Shown piece by piece: positions 26,580 through 35,354 of a stretch of 64,000 nucleotides of DNA. Made by a program: the position numbers and the translations under genes. Position 1 is the stretch's first letter. Each line of letters begins with the position of its first letter. The notes under the pieces are model-generated. The model saw nothing but the letters and a program-made list of their open reading frames with translations, ran no database searches and was not told where the DNA came from. The stretch is taken from contig JAQSCO010000005.1 of NCBI GenBank assembly GCA_029945445.1, forward strand, positions 226,001 to 290,000, given 5' to 3'. The DNA is from Lacunisphaera sp. Lineage in GTDB: Bacteria > Verrucomicrobiota > Verrucomicrobiia > Opitutales > Opitutaceae.

Positions 26580-27320
26580 ATGATTGTCCTTGGCATCGAT
26601 GTCGGTGGGTCCGCCTTCAAGGGCGCGCCCGTGAACACCAAGACGGGCCGCCTCCTCGGCGAACGCCACCGCGTGGAGATCGACTCGCCCTGCCCGACCG
26701 CGCAGGGCCTGGCGGCGGCGCGCGCGATCGCGCGGCATTTTGACTGGCGCGGGCCGGTCGGCGTGGGCTTCCCCTCGGTCATCCTGGGCAATCAGATCGG
26801 CGTGGTCGGCAACCTCGGCCGCAACTGGGAGCACCAGAACGGCGCGGCGCTGTTCGGCCGCGCGACCGGCGGCAAGGTCAAGCTGTTCAACGACGCCGAT
26901 GCCGCGGGGCTCGCGGAGATGAAATTTGGGGCCGGGAAGGGGCAGCAGGGCTCGGTGCTGATGCTGACCCTTGGCACGGGCATCGGCTCGGCGCTGTTCT
27001 ACCGCGGCCGGCTCATGCCCAACCTCGAGTTCGGCCACATCCCGTGGCACGGCCACCCCATCGAGCGCTTCGCCTCGGCCGCCGTGCGGAAGCGCCGCGA
27101 CCTCTCGTGGTTCGAGTGGACGAAGCGCGTGAACCTCTTCCTCGCGGTCGTGGAACGGCTGTGCTCTCCCGAGCTGATCATCCTCGGTGGCGGGGTGAGC
27201 AAGAAGTCCGAAAAGTGGCTCAAATACATCAAGGCCCGCGCCAAGGTCGTCCCCGCCCGGATGGGCAATGACGCCGGCATCGTCGGCGCGGCACTGGCCT
27301 GGGAGGAAGCCGGCCGCTGA
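26580..27320 (+). CDS. ppgK: Polyphosphate/ROK-type glucokinase
   Basis: A 246-residue ROK-fold kinase. It has the phosphate-binding GIDVGGSAFKGAPV, the PpgK-like PTAQGLAAARAIARHFDW, the catalytic FNDADAAGLAEMKFGAG (the Asp of NDAD acts as base), and a second phosphate motif LMLTLGTGIGSALFYRG. The ROK zinc-binding Cys cluster is absent, as in PpgK. Enzymes of this type phosphorylate glucose with polyphosphate and/or ATP. Start at the ATG 12 bases after the FKBP gene; it is the last gene of this operon. Confidence 0.88.
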   Translation: MIVLGIDVGGSAFKGAPVNTKTGRLLGERHRVEIDSPCPTAQGLAAARAIARHFDWRGPVGVGFPSVILGNQIGVVGNLGRNWEHQNGAALFGRATGGKVKLFNDADAAGLAEMKFGAGKGQQGSVLMLTLGTGIGSALFYRGRLMPNLEFGHIPWHGHPIERFASAAVRKRRDLSWFEWTKRVNLFLAVVERLCSPELIILGGGVSKKSEKWLKYIKARAKVVPARMGNDAGIVGAALAWEEAGR

Positions 27321-27713
27321 CCGGGCTTCCGGACCCTGCGCCGATCTGCCTGACGCGCCCTCGTCACGGTGCCTGCCTTACCATTCATCCGGGCCCTGCG
27401 CCCGTTCATCAAAACTGGCTGCAACTTACGGCCAAAACCGGGTGTTGTAACCCCATGCCCGGCACACCCACGCATCATGACCGTTTGACCCCCGTAACGG
27501 GGTGGCTGGACGCGGCAAATCCCTGCTTCATCGCTCTGGTGTTCACCTCCCTCCCGACCCCCGCTTCACTGCGTTCGTTCGTAGTTATCAGTTGTGTTGC
27601 AGAGGGGTCCTTCGCGGGGCCCCTCTGTGTTTTGGGGAACCTGAAATAGGGTGTGTAAAGCGCTGGCCAAGTTCGTTTCTTTCGCCCAAATCTCTCCAAC
27701 CTACTGACCAACC
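27321..27713. other. 393-base intergenic region with several small hairpins
   Basis: No credible gene. Structure visible: a short stem with ACCCCCGT/ACGGGGT near 27488-27503 and a GC-rich terminator-like hairpin at 27601-27633 listed separately. The distance from the hairpin to the next gene (about 80 bases) would leave room for the promoter of the second exporter operon. Small open frames crossing the region have no ribosome binding site and no plausible protein sequence. Confidence 0.5.
27601..27633 (+). terminator. Probable rho-independent terminator
   Basis: Stem AGAGGGG(T)CC at 27601-27610 pairs with GGG(G)CCCCTCT at 27617-27626, one G-U pair, 6-base loop, followed by GTGTTTTGG. The T-run is short. 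It would end transcription from the ybbA-ppgK operon, though it is 280 bases downstream. Confidence 0.5.
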
Positions 27714-29093
27714 ATGTCCGCCCCTACGAACCAATTCACCGCCCCGGCGCCGGCCGCCGTCACCCCGAAGAAGAAATCCCGGCGCACGCTCTATATCGTG
27801 CTCGGTGCCGTGCTGCTCACCCTCGTGGTGGTGGTGGGCATCGCCGCCTCCCGCAAGAAGGATGCCCCCATCCCGGTGACCACCGAGAAGGCCGTCGTGA
27901 AGACCATCACCCACGTCGTCACCGCCACCGGCAAGGTCCAACCGGAAGTCGAGGTCAAGATCTCCCCCGAGGTCGCCGGCGAACTCATCGAGATCCCCGT
28001 CATCGAGGGCCAGACCGTCAAGAAGGGCGACCTCCTCGTCCGGATCAAGCCGGACTTCTACCAGGCCCAGCTGGAGCAGCAGGAGGCCGCGCTCGCCTCG
28101 GCCAAGGCGGCCAGCGTCCTCAGCCAGGCCCGCCTCACCAAGGCCGAGCAGGATTTCAAGCAGGCGCAGGAACTCTACACCAAGAAGCTCGTATCCGACG
28201 CCGATTACACCGCCGCCAAGACCAACATCGATGTCGCCAAGGCCGACTTTGACTCCTCGCTGGCCCAGATCCGCCGCAGCGAAGGCTCCCTCACCCAAGC
28301 CCGCGACTCGCTGGCCAAGACCACCATCTATTCCCCGGTGGCCGGCAGCATCAGCTCGCTGACGAGCGAGGTGGGCGAGCGCGTCGTCGGCACCGGCTCC
28401 TTCGCCGGCACCGAGATCATGCGCCTCGCCGACCTGAACCGCATGGAGGTGCGCGTCAAGGTGAACGAGAACGACATCATCAACGTCAAGGTGGGGGACA
28501 ACACCATCGTCGCCGTGGATGCCTTCCCCGGCCGCAAGTTCACCGGCGCCGTGAACGAGATCAGCAGCTCCGCCATCACCATCGGCGCCCAGTCCGCCGC
28601 GGCCTCCGCTTCCGACGAGGTCACCAATTTTCTCGTCAAGATCCGCATCACGGACAAGGACGCCAAGCTCCGCCCGGGCATGAGCGCCACGGTCGACATC
28701 GAGACCCAGACCGTCGAGAACGTCATCGCCGTGCCGATTCAGAGCGTCACCGTCCGCGCCGCGGGCGGCAAGACCGCCGAGGAAGTCCAGCAGGCCAAGG
28801 AGAAGGAGGCCAAGGAGCGTTCGGGCAACGACCTCGAGGTCACCAGCGAGCGCACCGATGCCCGCCGCAACCGCGACAACCTGCAGCGCGTGGTCTTCAT
28901 CAAATCCGGCGACACCGTCAAGCAGCGCCCGGTCGAGACCGGCCTGGCGGACAACACTTCCATCGAGGTCAAGAAGGGCATCAAGGCCGGCGAGGAGGTC
29001 GTTGCCGGCAGCTATGCCGCCATCAGCCGCCGCCTCAAGGACGGCAGCAAGGTCATCCTCGACAAGCCCAAGAAGGAAGAGACCGCCAAGTAA
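27714..29093 (+). CDS. HlyD/MacA-type periplasmic adaptor of the second exporter
   Basis: A 459-residue membrane fusion protein: a Lys/Arg-rich cytoplasmic start, one span (about 27-45, LYIVLGAVLLTLVVVVGIAA), lipoyl half 1 (ISPEVAGELIEIPVIEGQTV), a coiled-coil hairpin (about 115-200, EQQEAALASAKAASVLSQ), lipoyl half 2 (TTIYSPVAGSISSLTSEVGE), a beta-barrel domain and a long C-terminal domain with an extra charged helix (around QQAKEKEAKERSGND, about 362-376). It resembles MacA but is longer because of this insert. It heads an operon with an ATPase and two permeases; no TolC-type gene is adjacent. Confidence 0.9.
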   Translation: MSAPTNQFTAPAPAAVTPKKKSRRTLYIVLGAVLLTLVVVVGIAASRKKDAPIPVTTEKAVVKTITHVVTATGKVQPEVEVKISPEVAGELIEIPVIEGQTVKKGDLLVRIKPDFYQAQLEQQEAALASAKAASVLSQARLTKAEQDFKQAQELYTKKLVSDADYTAAKTNIDVAKADFDSSLAQIRRSEGSLTQARDSLAKTTIYSPVAGSISSLTSEVGERVVGTGSFAGTEIMRLADLNRMEVRVKVNENDIINVKVGDNTIVAVDAFPGRKFTGAVNEISSSAITIGAQSAAASASDEVTNFLVKIRITDKDAKLRPGMSATVDIETQTVENVIAVPIQSVTVRAAGGKTAEEVQQAKEKEAKERSGNDLEVTSERTDARRNRDNLQRVVFIKSGDTVKQRPVETGLADNTSIEVKKGIKAGEEVVAGSYAAISRRLKDGSKVILDKPKKEETAK

Positions 29094-29123
29094 GCCCGCC
29101 GGCCCCACGCCCGTCCGCCCCAC

Positions 29124-29861
29124 ATGACTTCCTCTCCCGCCCTTACCGCCGCCCAGCGTGTTTACCGCGAGCCCGGTCCCATCGTCATCGAGATCGAGAA
29201 CGTCACCAAGCTCTATAAGATGGGCGAGGAAATCGTCCACGCCCTCCGCGGCGTTTCGCTCCATGTCCGGCGCAACGAATACCTCGCGGTCATGGGCCCG
29301 TCCGGCAGCGGCAAGTCGACCATGATGAACATGCTCGGCTGCCTCGATACCCCCACCACCGGCAAATATCACTTCACCGGCAAGGACGTCTCCAGCATGA
29401 CCGACGACGAGCTGGCCGACATCCGCAACCGCGAGATCGGCTTCGTTTTCCAAACCTTCAACCTGCTGCCGCGCTCCACCACGCTGGCCAATGTTGAGCT
29501 GCCCCTCATCTACGCCGGCTTTTCGCTTTCCGATCGCCGCGAGAAGGCCGTGCAGGTGCTGAGCAGCGTCGGCCTCGGCGATCGCATGGGCCACAAGCCC
29601 AACGAGCTTTCCGGCGGCCAGCGCCAGCGCGTCGCCATCGCCCGCGCCCTCGTCAATAATCCCTCCATCATCCTCGCCGACGAGCCCACCGGCAACCTGG
29701 ACTCCCGCACGGGCGAGGAGATCATGCAGTTGCTCGAGGAGCTCTACACCCAGGGCAACACCATCATCGTCGTCACCCACGAGGAGGACATCGCCCGCCA
29801 CGCCCGCCGCATCGTCCGCCTGCGCGACGGCCTGATCGAGAGCGACTCCCGCCAGCACTAA
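29124..29861 (+). CDS. ABC transporter ATP-binding protein (MacB/LolD-like)
   Basis: A 245-residue ATPase with about 20 extra N-terminal residues. Walker [11 protein letters not shown]-loop in [19 protein letters not shown], signature LSGGQRQR, Walker B IILADEP then [11 protein letters not shown], switch His in [11 protein letters not shown]. Complete active-site set. It lies 30 bases after the adaptor and 12 bases before the first of two FtsX-type permeases, so it probably serves both. Confidence 0.92.
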   Translation: MTSSPALTAAQRVYREPGPIVIEIENVTKLYKMGEEIVHALRGVSLHVRRNEYLAVMGPSGSGKSTMMNMLGCLDTPTTGKYHFTGKDVSSMTDDELADIRNREIGFVFQTFNLLPRSTTLANVELPLIYAGFSLSDRREKAVQVLSSVGLGDRMGHKPNELSGGQRQRVAIARALVNNPSIILADEPTGNLDSRTGEEIMQLLEELYTQGNTIIVVTHEEDIARHARRIVRLRDGLIESDSRQH

Positions 29862-29873
29862 CCCCCGCCCGCC

Positions 29874-31124
29874 ATGCAACGCCTCTGGAACGAGTTCATC
29901 GAGTCCTTCCGCATCGCGATCACCCAGATCCGCGCGAACAAGATGCGTTCGGTCCTGACCGCGCTGGGCGTCATCATCGGCATTGTCGCGGTCACCCTCA
30001 TGGGCACCGCCATCCGCGGCATCGACACCGGGTTCCAGAACAGCCTCTCCATGCTCGGTGACGACGTCATCTACGTCCAGAAATGGCCGTGGGGCAACGT
30101 CGAGGACTGGTGGAACTACGCCAACCGGCCCAACCTCCGCCCGCGGGATGCCGAAACCCTGAACCGCGTGATCACAGACACGCCGAACAGTCTCCTGGAG
30201 ATCGCGGTCCCTGTCGTCGCGCGGGGCGTGGCGGTCAAGAAGGACGACGCCAAGGTCAGCTCCGTCTTCACCATCGGTACGACCGCCGAATACGCGCGCA
30301 TCAGCGGCGCCGACTACAAGGAGGGTCGTCTCTTCAATGACACCGAGGCCGTGGCCGGCCGCGAGGTGGTCGTGCTTGGTTACGATGTCGCCGAGGCGCT
30401 CTTCCCCAACGGCTCTCCGCTCGACCAGACTGTGCTCGTCGGCGGCCACCCGTTCCAGGTCATCGGCGTGGTGGTCAAGCAGGGCGAGTTCCTCGGGTTG
30501 TTCAGCTTCGACAACCAGGCCATCATCCCGATCGCCGCGTTCCAGAAATATTTCGGCGCGCGCCGCGGCGCCGAGCTGCGCGTCAAGGTGAAGGACAAGA
30601 CGCAGCTTTCTGCGGCCAAGGAGGAGCTCATCGGGGCGATGCGCCGCGTGCGCGGCCAGTTGCCGGCCGAACGCGACAATTTCTCCCTCAACGAGCAGCA
30701 GGCGTTCAAGGCCCAGCTCGATCCGATCAAGTCGGGCATCGCCCTGGCGGGCCTGTTCATCACCGGCCTGTCGCTCTTCGTCGGCGCCATCGGCATCATG
30801 AACATCACGTTCGTCAGCGTGAAGGAGCGCACCAAGGAGATCGGCACGCGCAAGGCCCTCGGCGCCCGGCGCCGCAGCATCCTGCTGCAGTTCCTCATCG
30901 AGGCCGTCTCCATCTGCCTCATCGGCGGGGCCGCGGGCATGGTGGTGTCCTTCGCCATGTTCCTGGGCGTCCGCTCCGCCGCGCCCAGCTTCCCGGTTGA
31001 ATTCTCCCCCGACCTCGTGGTCGTCAGCATGCTGGTGTCCGTCGTCACCGGCATCGTCTCGGGCTTCGCCCCGGCCTGGGGCGCCTCGCGCCTCGATCCG
31101 GTGGTCGCCCTCCGCTACGAATGA
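29874..31124 (+). CDS. MacB-like ABC permease (first of two)
   Basis: A 416-residue permease with the MacB topology: first span around VLTALGVIIGIVAVTLMGTA, a periplasmic domain of about 220 residues, and three C-terminal spans starting at AGLFITGLSLFVGAIGIMNI. The coupling helix is VSVKERTKEIGTRKALGARR and the C-terminus PVVALRYE is typical. Its stop overlaps the start of a second, clearly different permease gene, so the transporter may be a heterodimer. Confidence 0.9.
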   Translation: MQRLWNEFIESFRIAITQIRANKMRSVLTALGVIIGIVAVTLMGTAIRGIDTGFQNSLSMLGDDVIYVQKWPWGNVEDWWNYANRPNLRPRDAETLNRVITDTPNSLLEIAVPVVARGVAVKKDDAKVSSVFTIGTTAEYARISGADYKEGRLFNDTEAVAGREVVVLGYDVAEALFPNGSPLDQTVLVGGHPFQVIGVVVKQGEFLGLFSFDNQAIIPIAAFQKYFGARRGAELRVKVKDKTQLSAAKEELIGAMRRVRGQLPAERDNFSLNEQQAFKAQLDPIKSGIALAGLFITGLSLFVGAIGIMNITFVSVKERTKEIGTRKALGARRRSILLQFLIEAVSICLIGGAAGMVVSFAMFLGVRSAAPSFPVEFSPDLVVVSMLVSVVTGIVSGFAPAWGASRLDPVVALRYE

Positions 31125-32362
31125 ACCTCGCCGAAATTCTCAAGATGGCGCTCGGCTCCCTCGGCGCCAACAAGCTCCGGTCGTTCCTGACCATGTCCGG
31201 CATCACCATCGGCGTGTTCTCCGTCATCGGCGTGATGACGGCCGTGACGGCCCTGCGCAGCTCCATCGAGACCGGCATCAGTTTCCTCGGCACGAACATG
31301 TTCCAGTTCGCCAAGTTCCCCGTCACCGGCGGCGGCGACGGCCCCCAGCGCCGGCGCATCGAGCTGCGGCGCGACATCACGCTCGCGCAGGCCATGCGCT
31401 ACCAGCAGCTGATGGAGGGCGCCTCGAATGTCGTCTGCCTCAAGACCTTTGACCGCAGCGGCAACGCCCAGGCCGTCTACAACGGCCGCAAGACCACCCC
31501 GGGCCTGACCTTCGCCGGTAGCAACGAGCATTTCGTGACGGCCAACCAGTTCAGCATCGAAAGCGGGCGCAACCTGACGCCCGACGATTGCGAGCTGGCG
31601 CGCCCCGTCATCATCATCGGCCAGGGCATTCTGGCCAAGCTGTTCCCCTCGGAGAATCCGCTGGGCAAGGTCATCAAGATTCGTGAGCACACCTACACGG
31701 TGATCGGCGTTTTTGAATCGAAGGGCAGCGCCTTTGGCCAGAGCCAGGACGACATCGCGCTGATCCCGGTCACGAGGTTCCTGAATGATTTCGGCAGCGA
31801 GCGCGTGAGCATCAACATCGCCACGCAGGCCTCCAGCCAGCTCGTCTACAACGACACGATCGAGAAGGGCATCACCGCCATGCGCATCGTGCGCGAGTTG
31901 AAGCCGGAGAACGAGAATGACTTCGAGCTCTACTCCAACGACTCGCTCATCTCCGCCTTCGCCAAGGTCGCCGATGTCATCGCGGCCGGCTCGTTCGTCA
32001 TCAGCGGCATCGCGCTGCTCGCGGCCGGCGTCGGCATCATGAACATCATGCTCGTCAGCGTGACGGAGCGCACGAAGGAGATCGGCATCCGCAAGTCCAT
32101 CGGCGCACGGAAAAAGAACATCCTGACGCAATTCCTGATCGAGGCCGTCGCCATCTCGCTCGCCGGCGGCGTCATGGGCATCATCCTCGGCGTGGCCGGC
32201 GGCAACGGCCTGGCCATGCTGCTGAGCGCCTCCGTGGTCTTTCCCTGGAACTGGGCCGCCATCGGCCTGATCGTCTGCTCCGGCATCGGCGTTGGCTTCG
32301 GCTTCTACCCGGCCTGGAAGGCCGCCTCCCTCGACCCGATCGAGGCCTTGCGCTACGAGTGA
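31121..32362 (+). CDS. MacB-like ABC permease (second of two)
   Basis: A 413-residue paralogue of the preceding permease, starting within its stop codon (ATGA). First span around SFLTMSGITIGVFSVIGVMT, periplasmic domain, then GIALLAAGVGIMNIMLVSVT and coupling helix ERTKEIGIRKSIGARKKNI; the C-terminus is DPIEALRYE. The two permeases share fold and termini but differ through most of the periplasmic domain, which fits a heterodimeric exporter. Last gene before a 200-base gap holding a repeat. Confidence 0.9.
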   Translation: MNLAEILKMALGSLGANKLRSFLTMSGITIGVFSVIGVMTAVTALRSSIETGISFLGTNMFQFAKFPVTGGGDGPQRRRIELRRDITLAQAMRYQQLMEGASNVVCLKTFDRSGNAQAVYNGRKTTPGLTFAGSNEHFVTANQFSIESGRNLTPDDCELARPVIIIGQGILAKLFPSENPLGKVIKIREHTYTVIGVFESKGSAFGQSQDDIALIPVTRFLNDFGSERVSINIATQASSQLVYNDTIEKGITAMRIVRELKPENENDFELYSNDSLISAFAKVADVIAAGSFVISGIALLAAGVGIMNIMLVSVTERTKEIGIRKSIGARKKNILTQFLIEAVAISLAGGVMGIILGVAGGNGLAMLLSASVVFPWNWAAIGLIVCSGIGVGFGFYPAWKAASLDPIEALRYE

Positions 32363-32403
32363 GGTCAGGGCATTCCTTGCCCGGGCCCGGACGGAGGGCA
32401 TTC

Positions 32404-32496
32404 AAACGCGGAGTTCGCAGAGAACACAGAGACTCCAGTCCGGTTCCGAATTCAACAGCCCGTCCTTGCCCTGCACTCTCCGCGGCCTCTGCGTTT
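32404..32496. repeat. Imperfect inverted repeat (CGCGGAG/CGCAGAG type)
   Basis: Arms at 32404-32431 and 32476-32496: the left begins AAACGCGGAGTTCGCAGAGA, the reverse complement of the right begins AAACGCAGAGGCCGCGGAGA. The arms are built from alternating CGCGGAG and CGCAGAG units. It fills the gap between the second permease and the TPR gene. It resembles dispersed intergenic repeats rather than a terminator. Confidence 0.6.
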
Positions 32497-32563
32497 AATT
32501 TTCCGGGTTCGGCCGGCTCGGCGATCAATTGCGGGTTGCGGATTGCGGGTCCGTTGCGCTTGA

Positions 32564-34915
32564 TTGCGCCCCTTGAAGTTGCAGTTCAAGTTCAACCCCT
32601 CGCTGCACCGCGAGCTCGCGCCGGGCGACCGCCGGTTCTGGCTGCTCCGCGCCGTGGCACTGCGGATCGAGCGGCAGGCCAATCCGGTCTGGCGCCTCGA
32701 GATTTTTCACCGTCGGCTGCTCATCGCCCTGGGCGCCCTCGCGGTCGCGGGCTGGCTGCTGGCGGCCTCCGCGCTTTTCCTCTGGCTCAACGCGGCGCCG
32801 CGCAACCAGGTCGGCTGGCTTGACCTCGCCGCGCCGTGGCGCTGGTCCGGCCTTCGCGCGAGGCGCGGCGACACCGCGGTGCTGACGGCCCTCGACGAGC
32901 TCAAGGCGCAGGATTACCCCAGCGCCTTCTACAACCTGCGCGTCGGCCTCTCCCGCTCGCCCGGCAACGTCGACGGCCGGTTCACCCTGGCCCGCCTGCA
33001 GGCCGGCTATGACCCCGCGCGCGCCGTGACACTGATGGAGGAGGGCATCCCGGTCGCGGGTCACGACCCCAAGTTCATTGCGGGATTGTTTTCCATTTAC
33101 GCCAGCCAGCAGATCCAGGCGCACGCGCTGGAGGTCGCCGACCGCCTGCTGCAGGACCTTAGCCTCCCCGCCGGCGCGCGGTCCGCCGTGCAGCGGGCCC
33201 GCGTGGCGCTGCTCCTGCAGGCCGCGCGCTACCCCGAGGCCGAGGCGACCCTGGCCGCTATGGCACCGTCCACGACGCCCGCGGAACGGGCCGGCTTCGA
33301 CGGCCTGCAGATCGAGTTGCTGCTCCGCTCCGGTCGCGCCGCCGGGGCCCGCCAATACGCCGAGTCCCACCCGGCCGCAGATGCCGCTGACATCGGCCGT
33401 TTGCGGCAGGCCGCCGAGATCGCCATCGCCCGCGGCGACGCCGACGCGCTGCAGAGCGCCCTGCGCCGCCTCAAGGCCAAGTCACCCGACACCCCCGGCG
33501 CCTACCTCTTTGCCTTCCAAGCCTGGCACCGGATGAAGCGGCTCAGCTTCCGCGACGCGGCCGAGCAGGAGTATCTGCAATCCTTCGGGGGCAACGACGG
33601 TGCGCTGCAGGCGCTGGCGGCGCTGGCGGTCAACCTCGACCTGCCGGAGATCGTGTCGCGCGCCCGGAGCGTGGCCGTTGCGAACCGCCTCAGCGCGTTC
33701 GCCTACCGCGTCCACCTGACCGAACTCGCCCTGCGCCGCGGCGAGATCGAGACGGCGATGCGCCGGCTGCGCGACTGGGAGAACACCATCGACACCCTCA
33801 AGAACCCCCAGCGTTTCTACCCCGAGTTCATCAAGCGCCTCGCGCGCGCGGCCTTCGCGGGCACGCCGGAGCAGGTGAACTTCCTGCTGGCCCACCTCGC
33901 GGCCGGCCGCGGCCAGATGCTGCTGCCCGTCTACCAGCTCGCCGCAATGGTGCTGGAAAAATCCGGCAACCTGGCGGGCGCCGACCAGGTCCTGCGCGCC
34001 GGCCTGCAGCTTTATCCGCTGAGCGACCCCTTGCTCACCGCCTCGGCGCGCGTGGCCGCGGCGCTGCCTGCCGCGACGGAGAAGAAGGGGGCAGGTGCCG
34101 TCGACGCGACGCCGGCGGCGGCGGCCTTTGTCATTCTGCCGGGCACCCCCGCCGAGGCGCGCAAGCAGCTGGATGAATTGCTGCAAAAGGACTCCCTGGC
34201 GGAAGCCCGCGACCTGCTGCGCGCCATCCGCGCGCAGAAGCCCGCGTGGTTGTCGCTGGTGGAGACCGAGGTCTCGCTCCGGGAGGTCGAGCTGGCGTTC
34301 CTCACCCTCGACCAGGTCGCCAGCCGCTCGGCGGCCCGCGCCTACCTCGACCATTACCGGACCGATGACGACGTGCTCCGGCTGGTCGCACTGGTGCCGC
34401 GTCTGGTGGCCCGCGACCATCTGGCCGACGCGCGCCTGCTGGCCGACGAGATCGCCGCCGCGCCCACCGCGACGGCCCGCGTGAAGCAGGCGCTGCACGA
34501 TCTCAACCTCGCCGACGACCTGGCCGCCCTCGTCGCGGACCAGGCGGCCGCGGTGAGTGAGCTCGACCGCTGGATTCTGGCCCAGGAGTGGGCGCAGGCC
34601 GAGCGGCTGCTCAAGTCACTTCGCGACAAGCCGCCGGCGTGGCTCGCGACCGGCGCGGCCGACGTCAAGGTGCGCGAGGTGCAGGTCCGGCTCGGCCTGG
34701 ACCAGCGGCCGCTGGCCCTCGCCGCGCTCAAGGAACTTGTCATCAAGGGCGGCGCGCCGCGCAGCCTCGCCTTCAAGCTCGTGCGCGACCAGCTCGCCCG
34801 CGGCGAACGCGACAACGCCGCCCTCGTCGCCCGCGAAATCCTGAAGCTCCTCCCCGACGACCCCGCCGCCGCGCGCCTGGTCAAGGAAGCCGAGACCCCG
34901 CGCCCGGCGGATTAG
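32564..34915 (+). CDS. Large TPR-like repeat protein with one N-terminal membrane span
   Basis: A 783-residue protein with a basic N-terminal region (about 1-45), one span (about 49-70, LLIALGALAVAGWLLAASALF), then a long helical-repeat body (TPR/SEL1-like Ala/Leu periodicity; e.g. ALDELKAQDYPSAFYNLRVG, ALEVADRLLQDLSLPAGARS). No enzyme motif. The start is unsure: TTG codons at 32564, 32573 and 32579 are all possible and none has a good ribosome binding site. It follows the exporter operon after a 200-base gap and may be a membrane-attached scaffold. Its last 69 bases reappear downstream, beyond hicBA. Confidence 0.75.
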   Translation: MRPLKLQFKFNPSLHRELAPGDRRFWLLRAVALRIERQANPVWRLEIFHRRLLIALGALAVAGWLLAASALFLWLNAAPRNQVGWLDLAAPWRWSGLRARRGDTAVLTALDELKAQDYPSAFYNLRVGLSRSPGNVDGRFTLARLQAGYDPARAVTLMEEGIPVAGHDPKFIAGLFSIYASQQIQAHALEVADRLLQDLSLPAGARSAVQRARVALLLQAARYPEAEATLAAMAPSTTPAERAGFDGLQIELLLRSGRAAGARQYAESHPAADAADIGRLRQAAEIAIARGDADALQSALRRLKAKSPDTPGAYLFAFQAWHRMKRLSFRDAAEQEYLQSFGGNDGALQALAALAVNLDLPEIVSRARSVAVANRLSAFAYRVHLTELALRRGEIETAMRRLRDWENTIDTLKNPQRFYPEFIKRLARAAFAGTPEQVNFLLAHLAAGRGQMLLPVYQLAAMVLEKSGNLAGADQVLRAGLQLYPLSDPLLTASARVAAALPAATEKKGAGAVDATPAAAAFVILPGTPAEARKQLDELLQKDSLAEARDLLRAIRAQKPAWLSLVETEVSLREVELAFLTLDQVASRSAARAYLDHYRTDDDVLRLVALVPRLVARDHLADARLLADEIAAAPTATARVKQALHDLNLADDLAALVADQAAAVSELDRWILAQEWAQAERLLKSLRDKPPAWLATGAADVKVREVQVRLGLDQRPLALAALKELVIKGGAPRSLAFKLVRDQLARGERDNAALVAREILKLLPDDPAAARLVKEAETPRPAD
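34846..34914 (+). repeat. Direct repeat copy 1: 3' end of the TPR gene
   Basis: A 69-base stretch forming the end of the TPR gene (encoding LLPDDPAAARLVKEAETPRP and AD). A second copy at 35410-35478 differs at six positions. The two copies bracket the hicBA pair. Confidence 0.85.
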
Positions 34916-34928
34916 TTGGGATTAAAAA

Positions 34929-35141
34929 TCAGAGATCTTCCGGCCGCAGGCCGGTGTGGCGGGCGATGCGAGCCAGCATGTGCGGGCCGATCTCGTCGCC
35001 GTCGTGAAAGGCGAAGACGTAATCGGGCCAGCCGGCGCGCTCCAAGACCTTGTGCGAACCAGTCTGCCGCTTGATCCGCCAGCCGATGCTTTGCAGGGCG
35101 GCAAGGACGAGCTTCGTCTTGCGTGCGCCCCACACGCTCAT
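34929..35141 (-). CDS. hicA: HicA-family mRNA interferase toxin
   Basis: A 70-residue protein with the HicA double-stranded-RNA-binding-like fold: LVLAALQSIGWRIKRQTGSH followed by KVLERAGWPDYVFAFHDGDE. The catalytic His is in GSHK. HicA toxins cleave mRNA when not held by HicB. It overlaps the hicB frame by 4 bases and is translated after it, the reverse of the classical hicA-hicB order but common in this subfamily. Its 3' end lies 14 bases from the 3' end of the TPR gene. Confidence 0.9.
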   Translation of the reverse strand: MSVWGARKTKLVLAALQSIGWRIKRQTGSHKVLERAGWPDYVFAFHDGDEIGPHMLARIARHTGLRPEDL

Positions 35142-35338
35142 ATCGCCACGGAAAAGACGCGGGAAAGCTGGGGAGTATCCTCGCCGTGCTCCACCTTGTC
35201 CGCGAGAATGCGCAGCACCAACGCTTCCACCTTGGCGATGGCCTCCTTGCGGGTTGCGCCATAGGCCATGGCTCCCGGCAGGCTGGGCACTTCTGCGATC
35301 CAGCGGCCGTCGGCTTCCTGTTCTACTTCAACCTGCAT
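35138..35338 (-). CDS. hicB: HicB-family antitoxin (short form)
   Basis: A 66-residue partial-RNaseH-like protein: VEVEQEADGRWIAEVPSLPG then AMAYGATRKEAIAKVEALVL and a short tail. This short HicB class lacks the C-terminal DNA-binding domain, so autoregulation may need another mechanism. It should neutralise the HicA toxin encoded directly downstream with a 4-base overlap. It starts 130 bases from the second copy of the TPR-gene end. Confidence 0.88.
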   Translation of the reverse strand: MQVEVEQEADGRWIAEVPSLPGAMAYGATRKEAIAKVEALVLRILADKVEHGEDTPQLSRVFSVAI

Positions 35339-35354
35339 GAAGCCTGTCTAGCCC

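Noticed and set aside
27437..27600. tRNA-like sequence
   Set aside because: No T-loop consensus, anticodon arm or acceptor stem can be folded; only one short stem is present.
27455..27649. 64-codon plus-strand open frame in the gap before the second exporter
   Set aside because: Runs through the terminator-like hairpin and has no ribosome binding site or protein-like sequence.
27588..30449. 953-codon minus-strand open frame
   Set aside because: Shadow of three recognised exporter genes on the plus strand; composition typical of reverse-complement translation.
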